Part shown: positions 1 to 5,536 of the stretch, in pieces
How positions within the stretch are numbered: position 1 is the first letter of the stretch
Layout: every line of letters starts with the position of its first letter
DNA from: Desulfobacterales bacterium
GTDB taxonomy: Bacteria > Desulfobacterota > Desulfobacteria > Desulfobacterales > UBA5852
Assembly (NCBI GenBank): GCA_016735415.1
Contig: JAERRP010000097.1
Coordinates: forward strand, 1 to 7,363
Reading direction: 5' to 3'
Length of the DNA stretch: 7,363 nucleotides
Made by a program: the position numbers and the translations under genes
The notes under the pieces: generated by a model
Database searches by the model: none
Told to the model about the DNA's origin: nothing
What the model saw: the letters and a program-made list of their open reading frames with translations, nothing else

Positions 1-1101
1 CAGCTCGCGGACATTGCCGGGGGATTCATATTGCATCAGAACATCCAGGGCCTCCTCGGCAATGGCTTCACGGGAGGACCCGCCGTTGGTATGGGCGAGC
101 AGCGCGGCAATCAGGACCGGAATGTCTCCCCGGCGTTCGCGCAGCGGCGGCAGGTGCAGCCAGGCCCCACGGATGCGGTAGTAAAGATCCTTACGGAAAT
201 GACGTTTGCGAATCAGGCGATCCAGATCTTCATTGGTGGCCGCAATAATGCGGACATCGGTCTGACGCGGCAGCGAGGTGCCCAGTTTCATGTACTCCCC
301 ATTCTGCAGGACCCGCAAGAGTTTGCCCTGCAGCTCCATCGGCAGAATACCGATTTCATCCAGAAAGAGCGTGCCGCCGTTGGTTTGCTCCAGATAACCG
401 GTGCGCTCGTATTCCGCCCCGGTAAAGGCGCCTCGGGTGTGTCCGAAAAATTCGGCATCGAACAGATTGCTGTTCGACGCGGCCATGTTGACCGGCGTAA
501 ACGGTTTCCCGACCCGCGGGCTGGCGGTGTGTACGGCCCGCGCCAGCAGTTCCTTACCGGTCCCGCTTTCACCGGTGATGAGAACAGGAAAATGGCTGGC
601 GGCATGGAGTTCGGCTTCCCTCAATATCCGGATCATCTTGCGCGAACGGGTGATGATCGCACTGAAAGCCTCCTTGTTGTGAACCTCGGGGAGCACGTCC
701 CGCTTGTCCATGTCCAGTATGTCCAGCAGACGCTTGCGTTCCAGGGCGCGATCGATGGTTTTCAGCAGTTCTTCTTCCCGCACCGGCTTGACCAGATAAT
801 CGTAGGCCCCCTTTTTCAGGCATTTGACCGAAACGCGGGCTTCGTTCACGGCCGTGATCATGATGCATTCCGTGTTAGGGCTCGTATTTTTGATGATCTC
901 CAACAGCTCCATACCGTCCAGATCGGGCATGGTCACGTCGATCAGGGCGATATCGAACGTCGCGCCGGCATCGAACTGGGCGGCGGCCTCCAGAGGATGG
1001 TCGAGACAGAGGATATCCCCATAGCCGGCTTTTTTGAGCTTGAGCATGAGGATTTCGAGGTAGTCGCGATCGTCGTCGATAATGAGAATGCGGTTTGCCA
1101 T
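1..1101 (-). CDS. Sigma-54-dependent NtrC-family response regulator (3' end outside window)
   Basis: Transcriptional activator of sigma-54 RNA polymerase; cytoplasmic. The reading frame is open from ATG 1101 to the window edge: 367 codons, ending at the SPGNVREL motif near the end of the AAA+ domain, so the Fis-type HTH is missing only because the window stops. Receiver domain at about residues 4-120: acidic pocket D9-D11, phosphoacceptor D55 (DVTMPDLDG), T83 and K105. AAA+ domain from about 150: Walker A GESGTGKE at 177-184, intact sigma-54-contacting GAFTGA loop at 224-229, Walker B LFLDEI at 245-250, and RIIAATNEDL further on. All key residues for phosphorylation, ATP hydrolysis and sigma-54 contact are present. 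The start is set by the beginning of the receiver; a G-run lies about 13 nt upstream, so the ribosome site is weak. It is transcribed away from the metF-like operon. Its partner kinase is unknown; the two kinases in the window are candidates. The family call is very secure; the regulon is unknown. Confidence 0.95.
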   Translation of the reverse strand, partial: MANRILIIDDDRDYLEILMLKLKKAGYGDILCLDHPLEAAAQFDAGATFDIALIDVTMPDLDGMELLEIIKNTSPNTECIMITAVNEARVSVKCLKKGAYDYLVKPVREEELLKTIDRALERKRLLDILDMDKRDVLPEVHNKEAFSAIITRSRKMIRILREAELHAASHFPVLITGESGTGKELLARAVHTASPRVGKPFTPVNMAASNSNLFDAEFFGHTRGAFTGAEYERTGYLEQTNGGTLFLDEIGILPMELQGKLLRVLQNGEYMKLGTSLPRQTDVRIIAATNEDLDRLIRKRHFRKDLYYRIRGAWLHLPPLRERRGDIPVLIAALLAHTNGGSSREAIAEEALDVLMQYESPGNVREL

Positions 1102-1187
1102 CGGTCTGTCGGTGCCCCCCGGCGACTGAAATTCATGGGCCGATGCAGCGTCGTCTTGCCGGCCCTCGCGGCGCGCAGCATGACATA

Positions 1188-1273
1188 ATGCCAAAATGGA
1201 CTATGCCAAAATGGGACCGGCGGATTAAATATCTGAATTTAAATGGAATGTAAAGCACAGTGTTCCAAAATGG
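1188..1273. repeat. Three copies of CCAAAATGG upstream of the NtrC-type regulator
   Basis: CCAAAATGG occurs at 1191-1199, 1206-1214 and 1265-1273. The first two are part of a 12-bp direct repeat, ATGCCAAAATGG, at 1188-1199 and 1203-1214, with a 15-bp period. Each copy has CCA/TGG dyad arms around an AAA centre. They lie 90-172 bp upstream of the regulator start codon, a position suited to a regulatory protein. A binding function is inference only; chance local duplication is possible. Confidence 0.45.
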
Positions 1274-1413
1274 TAGGTATTTCCAAGCGGCTTCGGTCCC
1301 GCTGTTTCAGGGGGTCGGCGTGGGGCCGCAAAGAAACATACTGAAATTTAATGGTATTTTCGATGGCTTCCTTTCAGGCTGAACTGGCCCGAGACTTGCT
1401 TTGGATTGTTACC

Positions 1414-1447
1414 GGAATGCCGCCGGCAAAAAAGACCGGGCATTGCC
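1414..1447. other. Imperfect stem-loop in the metF-side leader
   Basis: GG-AATGCC-(G)-CCGG at 1414-1426 can pair with CCGG-GCATT-(G)-CC at 1436-1447 around the A-rich loop CAAAAAAGA, giving about 11 pairs with two small bulges. It lies 7 bp left of the large inverted repeat. No T-tract follows on either strand, so it is not a standard terminator. It may be a leader structure or fortuitous. Confidence 0.3.
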
Positions 1448-1453
1448 ATGTTA

Positions 1454-1612
1454 AGGGCTCGCGAAAAAATAACTTCATATTTTAAGCGCCGATGCATCCC
1501 GTCCGGCGGCGTTGTGAAAGCTCGGAATAGGTCAGCTATTCCTGCGTTTTCACGCCTTGCCCGACAGGCGCCTCAACTCTGAAACTTGTGAACTTATTTT
1601 TACGCGAACCCT
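1454..1612. repeat. 159-bp concentric imperfect inverted repeat (MITE/REP-like or large RNA hairpin)
   Basis: The outer arms 1454-1477 and 1589-1612 are inverted copies matching at 21 of 24 positions (AGGGCTCGCG... against AGGGTTCGCG... on the other strand). Inner arms GGAATAG (1524-1530) and CTATTCC (1536-1542) are perfect, enclosing GTCAG. Between them, GGC..GTGAAAGC at 1508-1521 pairs roughly with the complementary GTTTTCAC.GCC at 1547-1556. Outer and inner arms share the same centre, base 1533, so this is one folded unit rather than unrelated palindromes. It contains no credible ORF. It ends 32 bp before the metF-like start codon, so it occupies the expected promoter or leader. It could be a small non-autonomous mobile or palindromic repeat, or a structured RNA. 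No clear target duplication is visible at the edges. Confidence 0.75.
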
Positions 1613-1644
1613 AAGCCGATAGAAATCTTCCGGGAGGGATGGAG

Positions 1645-2568
1645 ATGCATCTGAAATGCAAATTCGATGGCGGTGAATTTGCAGTCCTGGTGGAATTGAT
1701 TCCACCCAAGGGTACCGATGTCGCTCTTATGCTTGAAAATGCCCAACGGATCCAGGAGGAGGTCGACGCCTTTGTCGTTACCGACATGAGCAATGCCATC
1801 ATGCGCATGAGCGCCCTGTGCGGGGCCATGCTCCTGCAGGCCCGGGGCCTGGAAACCATCATGCAGATCTGTAGCCGGGACCGCAACCGGCTGGCCCTTC
1901 AGGGCGATCTTCTGGGGGCCAACGCCTGCGGTATCATGAATCTGGTGACCATCACGGGGGAAGACCCGACCTTCGGCGACCATTGCCAGGCACGGGCCGT
2001 TCACGATCTGGATCATCTCGATCTGCTTTATGCCATCAGTGGACTGCAAAACGGCAAGGATATGGCCGGTATCGATCTGGAGGGCGACCCGCAGTTTCTA
2101 ACGGGCTCAACGGTTAACCCGGGCCTTCAAGGTCAGGCCCTGGAACTCGAAATCGAAAAAATGAACCGTCGCTACGATGCCGGGGCCCGTTTTTTCATCA
2201 CCCCCCCGGTATTTGAACTGGACAGCATTGCATCCTTCCTGCAGCGCGTCGACCATCGTAAGTACAAGATCATTCCCACGGTGCTGCTGATCAAATCGTT
2301 GGGAATGGCCCGCTATATCGACCGGAATCTCAAACACGTGCATATCCCGCGCACCCTACTGAACCGTCTCAAGGCTGCGGCGGACAAAGCCCGTGAAAGT
2401 CTGCGGATCGCCCGGGAGATTATCGCGACCTTCGAGGAGGAAGGATTTTGCGGTGTCCAGATTTCCACATTGGGCGGGGAGAGTAAGCTTGGGGCTTTAT
2501 TTACTTCGGGGAAACAATCGTTCCCGAAGCGCCCTCCGGCGTCAACCCAGCCGGAGGCCATCTCTTAG
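1645..2568 (+). CDS. metF: Methylenetetrahydrofolate reductase (MetF family)
   Basis: Flavoprotein expected to interconvert 5,10-methylene- and 5-methyl-tetrahydrofolate, for methionine synthesis or the methyl branch of the Wood-Ljungdahl pathway. The 307-residue product matches the single-domain bacterial MTHFR TIM barrel. VELIPPKG near the N-terminus carries E17, corresponding to the catalytic Glu of E. coli MetF. VTDMSNA, QICSRDRN, LLGA..CGIMNLVTITGEDP and the later RFFITPPVFEL follow in family order. In the TGEDP loop E106 occupies what I align as the MetF Asp120 position, a conservative change. ATG 1645 is preferred over ATG 1639: the GGGAGG at 1632-1637 is 7 nt from the former but 1 nt from the latter. 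The C-terminus ends in a Pro/Ser-rich tail whose codons form a strong stem-loop. The receiver gene follows after 15 bp, so the two are probably co-transcribed. No MetV, HdrABC or RnfC-like partner is seen nearby. The family is secure; the electron partner and metabolic direction are not known. Confidence 0.9.
   Translation: MHLKCKFDGGEFAVLVELIPPKGTDVALMLENAQRIQEEVDAFVVTDMSNAIMRMSALCGAMLLQARGLETIMQICSRDRNRLALQGDLLGANACGIMNLVTITGEDPTFGDHCQARAVHDLDHLDLLYAISGLQNGKDMAGIDLEGDPQFLTGSTVNPGLQGQALELEIEKMNRRYDAGARFFITPPVFELDSIASFLQRVDHRKYKIIPTVLLIKSLGMARYIDRNLKHVHIPRTLLNRLKAAADKARESLRIAREIIATFEEEGFCGVQISTLGGESKLGALFTSGKQSFPKRPPASTQPEAIS
2533..2557 (+). other. Stem-loop at the 3' end of the metF-like gene
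   Basis: Perfect 8-bp arms CCTCCGGC (2533-2540) and GCCGGAGG (2550-2557) with a 9-nt loop lie inside the last codons, 8 nt before the TAG stop. No T-tract follows, so it is not a canonical terminator. It could stabilise an RNA end or set relative expression of the metF-like gene and the receiver. That role is inference. Confidence 0.5.
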
Positions 2569-2583
2569 ATAAGGGGGCTAGCG

Positions 2584-2976
2584 ATGACGGACAAAAAACG
2601 CATCCTGGTAGTGGACGATGAACCTGATTTTGCGTTGCTGGTACAGGGGAACCTCCAGAAAGAAGGTTTTGATGTCGATGTGGCTTACAACGGTGTGGAA
2701 GGGTTGGAGAAAATCAGACAGAACCCGCCCGATGCCGTGGTCCTCGATGTCATGATGCCGGAAATGGACGGTTATGAAGTCTGTGCCGAGTTGAAAAAAG
2801 ATGATCGGTTTTCCGATATTGCCATTTTAATGCTCACGGCCGTGGCCGATCATGTTACCTCAACCCGTTACAGCCACTTCGACGGCATGAGTATGGAGGC
2901 GGACGATTATCTTCCCAAACCGGCTTCCGCCGAAGAAATTACGGACAGTTTAAAAAGCCTGCTGAATATGACTTGA
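2584..2976 (+). CDS. Stand-alone CheY-like receiver (response regulator without output domain)
   Basis: A single receiver domain fills all 130 residues, so it acts through protein contact or as a phosphotransfer intermediate, not by binding DNA. Residues D11-D12, phosphoacceptor D55 (LDVMMPEMDG), T85 and K112 (LPKP) make a complete active site. The T-to-K distance is 27 residues, against 22 in both other receivers of this window. This shows about five extra residues in the beta4-alpha4-beta5 part (HVTSTRYSHFDGMSMEADDYL), the surface receivers use for signalling. The start ATG follows a GGGGG run by 6 nt. The gene begins 15 bp after the metF-like gene, strongly suggesting a shared transcript, and precedes the AroE-like gene by 121 bp. 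Partner kinases could be the two encoded convergently downstream. The receiver call is very secure; partner and target are unknown. Confidence 0.93.
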   Translation: MTDKKRILVVDDEPDFALLVQGNLQKEGFDVDVAYNGVEGLEKIRQNPPDAVVLDVMMPEMDGYEVCAELKKDDRFSDIAILMLTAVADHVTSTRYSHFDGMSMEADDYLPKPASAEEITDSLKSLLNMT

Positions 2977-3041
2977 TGATGGGGGGGCAAATCGTTAACA
3001 TCATCTCCCCTGAAGTGGACGGGTGCGTGCGGCGCGTCCAC
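2975..3041 (+). other. Two inverted repeats between receiver and aroE-like genes
   Basis: GATGATG (2975-2981) pairs with CATCATC (2999-3005). GTGGACG (3015-3021) pairs with CGTCCAC (3035-3041) around a 13-nt GC-rich loop. Neither is followed by a T-run. They fill much of the 121-bp gap and could form processing or attenuation structures in a transcript continuing into the aroE-like gene. Function is not shown. Confidence 0.35.
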
Positions 3042-3097
3042 CGGCCGCAGGACATACACCGGTAAAGCGCCCCAATCACTCATGTTGCGGGGGTACG

Positions 3098-3967
3098 ATG
3101 GCTGTTGAATCCCAAAGCTTCCAGAATCCCAAATCCGCTTTCGAGATTCAAAAGAAAGTCTACTGCATCTTCGGTGACGAGCGGGTCTTCAATTCCAAAT
3201 CCCCTGAAATGTTCACGACGGTATTTCAGCGGGTCGGTCTTAGAGGGGTTTACGTTCCCTTCATGAACCGGCCCGGAAAGATTGGCGAGGCGATTGCCAG
3301 CATGCGGGTTTTGAATATCGCCGGTGCCAATGTTACCGTCCCCCACAAAGAGAGCGTCATCCCGCACATCGATGTTCTATCCGAAGGGGCCAAAATCATC
3401 GGGGCCGTCAATACGATTGCCTGGGAAGGGGATATATTAAAGGGCTATAACACCAATGCGATCGGGTTTATGGACACCCTGGAGGAAATCGGTTTGGAGG
3501 TGCCGGGGAAACGGGCCCTGGTTTTCGGATCGGGCGGAGCGGCCAAGGCCGTGGTGTTCATTCTGAACTGGCTGCGGGCCGAGTCGGTCTATATTGCCGC
3601 CCGCAACGAGGCCCGCGCCATGGAAATGGCCGATCGTCTGGGCGGTCAGGCCATTTCGCTTGACGATGTCCGCGACGGTCCGGTGGATGTGGACCTGATC
3701 GTCAACGCCACCTCGGTATCCGCCGAAGACGAATCCCCCGAGTTTGCGGCCCTGGTGTCAGAACTGACGCTGGTGGGATGCGAGCTCCTGCTGGATCTCA
3801 ATTACGGCCGCCCGGTAAATATCTGGGAGCAGAAGGCTGCCGCCAGCGGGGTACGCTTTCTGGATGGCCTGCGTTCCCTGGCCTATCAGGCCCGGCGGAC
3901 CTTCGCCCTCTGGACCGGGGTCCAGGTCGAACCCAACGAGTTTCTGGCGGCCCTGAATATCGCCTGA
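3098..3967 (+). CDS. Shikimate dehydrogenase family (AroE-like) protein with Asn at the catalytic Asp position
   Basis: AroE proteins reduce 3-dehydroshikimate to shikimate with NADPH in aromatic amino acid synthesis. This 289-residue protein has the usual length and order: SKS substrate serines at 33-35, YVPF at 52-55, GANVTVPHKE at 76-85 with catalytic Lys K84, GAVNT with N105, a Rossmann loop GSGGAAKAV at 143-151, an Arg-containing nucleotide-binding stretch AARNEARA, NATSV, and C-terminal GLRSLAYQARRTFALWTG with Q264. The motif normally read as GxNTDxxG is GYNTNAIG, so N120 (codon AAT) stands where the Lys-Asp dyad needs Asp. The common GML near the C-terminus is also altered (GLRSL). It may be a paralog with another substrate or a weak enzyme, so I withhold the aroE symbol. 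ATG 3098 is chosen over GTG 3023 because a G-run at 3089-3093 sits correctly before it and homology starts later. It probably shares a transcript with the metF-like and receiver genes. Confidence 0.85.
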   Translation: MAVESQSFQNPKSAFEIQKKVYCIFGDERVFNSKSPEMFTTVFQRVGLRGVYVPFMNRPGKIGEAIASMRVLNIAGANVTVPHKESVIPHIDVLSEGAKIIGAVNTIAWEGDILKGYNTNAIGFMDTLEEIGLEVPGKRALVFGSGGAAKAVVFILNWLRAESVYIAARNEARAMEMADRLGGQAISLDDVRDGPVDVDLIVNATSVSAEDESPEFAALVSELTLVGCELLLDLNYGRPVNIWEQKAAASGVRFLDGLRSLAYQARRTFALWTGVQVEPNEFLAALNIA

Positions 3968-4045
3968 TCACCCTTCCGCCGAGCCCCCCATGGCTTTCAA
4001 GCCGCCTTTCAATCCACAGCCTCCATGCGGTACCGGCGTCCGGCT

Positions 4046-5536
4046 TCAGCGCGGCACCGGTATCAGGACGGTAAAGGTCGAGCCTCGGCCAGGTTCGCTT
4101 TCCACCGAGATGGAGCCCCCCATCGCCTCTACCAGCCCCTTCACAATCGGCAATCCCAGACCCGTACCGGTGATGAAACGCGTCTTCTCGTTTTTAATGC
4201 GGTAAAAACGGTCGAAGATCTTGCCAATATTTTTGGCCTCGATGCCGAAGCCGTTGTCCTGGACGTCGATCCGGACGTTGTCGCCGACGTTTTCGATTCG
4301 AACCGAGATGGCACCGCCTTCCGGGGTGTAGTTGATGGCATTCGATATCAGGTTGCCGATTATGCTTTCGAGCGACAGGGGATCCGAGGTGAAAGTGGGC
4401 AGGGGCGCCTCGGGAAGACGCAGGGTCAATTCCTGTTTTTTGGCCTCGGCCCGGGTTTTCAAAAAATCGACCACGCTGCTGGCCAGTTCTTCCAGCCTGA
4501 ATTCGCGGTTTTCCTGGCAGACATTGCCATCCTCGATGCGCGAGAGATCGAGCAGGTCACCGATGGTCGAAATCAGCCCCCGGGTTTTCTCCTTGGCCCG
4601 GCTGATCAGATGCTGGTCGGTTCCCGCTTCCTCGGCCGCCATTTCCCGGAGGACCATGGCCAGCTGTTCGTGGATGGTCGAGAGAGGGGAGCGCAGTTCG
4701 TGGGTCACCTTGGCTACGAATTCGCTTTTTAGCCGGTCCAGAACCTTCATGGCGGTGATGTCCTGAAAGGTCACCATGGCCCCCAGACATCCGCGGCGCT
4801 CACCCAGCACCGGGCGGCCACGGGCCAGAAAGTACTTATCCTCGCCCAGGACTAATTCGTAGCTGGGGATTTCCTCAAAGTCCACATAGCGCCCCCGGGA
4901 GATATCCTTGACCAGGCGGCAGAGGTTTTCGTCCCTGATGAATTCCGAAAAATGACCGCCGATGCAGGTCCCCGGCTCCAAGCTGAACAGGTGGCAGAAG
5001 GCGGGATTGCCCAGGACGATGTTGCCTTCGGTATTCGTGACCACCAGACCGCTGTGAAGCGATTCGACAATGGTGCGGATCCGGCTTTTTTCAGTATCCA
5101 GGTCGGTCAGGGTGCGGCGGCGATCCCGGGCCAGTTTTTCGGCCTCCGCCTTGAGCACTATTTTATCCTTGGCGCGATTGATGACGATGCGCAACTGGTC
5201 GGGCTCAAAGGGTTTGGGGATGAAATCGTAAGCGCCCTGCTTCATGGCCTCGATGGCGGTTTCGACCGTGGCAAAACCCGTAATAACGATCACCAGGATG
5301 TCGGGATGGCCGGTGTGAATGCGGCTCAGCACCTCCATACCGTCCATGCCGGGCATTTTCAGATCCAGCAGTACGATGTTGACCTTTTTTTTCTCGAGGA
5401 TCGCCAGTCCCTCTTCACCATGGGAGGCCCCGAAAACGGTGCAGCCCATGCGACTCAGGATGCGTTTGGAACCTTCGCGGATGCCGGTTTCATCATCGAT
5501 GACCAGAACTTTGATGTCGTCGTTGTCAGCTTTCAC
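4046..5536 (-). CDS. REC-PAS-histidine kinase hybrid (receiver at the N-terminus)
   Basis: Soluble signalling kinase of 496 residues with no membrane segment. The receiver at about residues 8-125 has D14/D15, phosphoacceptor D58 (LLDLKMPGMDG), T86 and K108. A charged helical linker (about 125-155) leads to a PAS domain (about 152-262, ending in the typical VTFQDIT). HisKA carries H279 in the intact H-box HELRSPL. The ATPase domain has N395/N399 (N box), DNGFGI with D427, and GTGLGL at 457-462. All catalytic residues are intact. Having the receiver ahead of the kinase means phosphorylation can be the input that controls kinase output. Start: GTG at 5536, because AGGAGG lies 6 nt upstream and the receiver begins seven residues later. 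An upstream in-frame ATG at 5785 would run through the preceding kinase gene and encode no recognisable domain. The gene overlaps the upstream kinase by 11 bp, indicating translational coupling. Its end is 78 bp from the convergent aroE-like gene, with no clear terminator between. Confidence 0.93.
   Translation of the reverse strand: MKADNDDIKVLVIDDETGIREGSKRILSRMGCTVFGASHGEEGLAILEKKKVNIVLLDLKMPGMDGMEVLSRIHTGHPDILVIVITGFATVETAIEAMKQGAYDFIPKPFEPDQLRIVINRAKDKIVLKAEAEKLARDRRRTLTDLDTEKSRIRTIVESLHSGLVVTNTEGNIVLGNPAFCHLFSLEPGTCIGGHFSEFIRDENLCRLVKDISRGRYVDFEEIPSYELVLGEDKYFLARGRPVLGERRGCLGAMVTFQDITAMKVLDRLKSEFVAKVTHELRSPLSTIHEQLAMVLREMAAEEAGTDQHLISRAKEKTRGLISTIGDLLDLSRIEDGNVCQENREFRLEELASSVVDFLKTRAEAKKQELTLRLPEAPLPTFTSDPLSLESIIGNLISNAINYTPEGGAISVRIENVGDNVRIDVQDNGFGIEAKNIGKIFDRFYRIKNEKTRFITGTGLGLPIVKGLVEAMGGSISVESEPGRGSTFTVLIPVPR

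Larger units (their letters stand above)
1102..1644. other. Divergent intergenic region between NtrC-type regulator and metF-like gene
   Basis: No convincing protein-coding gene is seen on either strand in these 543 bp. It is richer in A and T than the flanking genes. It holds three CCAAAATGG copies near the regulator (1191-1273), an imperfect hairpin at 1414-1447 and a large concentric inverted repeat at 1454-1612. Promoters for both divergent genes must lie here, but I could not identify a good sigma-70 or -24/-12 sigma-54 match. Confidence 0.7.

Noticed and set aside
31..1188. Long plus-strand open frame (385 codons)
   Set aside because: It is antisense to the NtrC-type regulator, whose minus-strand frame shows complete REC and AAA+ motifs; the plus-strand product has no recognisable domain.
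1184..1214. Sigma-54 promoter reading into the NtrC-type regulator (TGGCAT...ATGC)
   Set aside because: GG-to-GC spacing is 11 nt instead of the required 10 and the flanking bases fit poorly.
3023..3097. Upstream GTG start for the aroE-like gene
   Set aside because: No ribosome site; the added 25 residues are Pro/Arg/Cys-rich and overlap the 3015-3041 dyad, while ATG 3098 has a well-placed G-run.
3968..4045. Bidirectional terminator between the convergent aroE-like and REC-kinase genes
   Set aside because: Only short weak stems (such as GGCT-TTCA-AGCC and CATGG/CCATG) and no T-tract on either strand.
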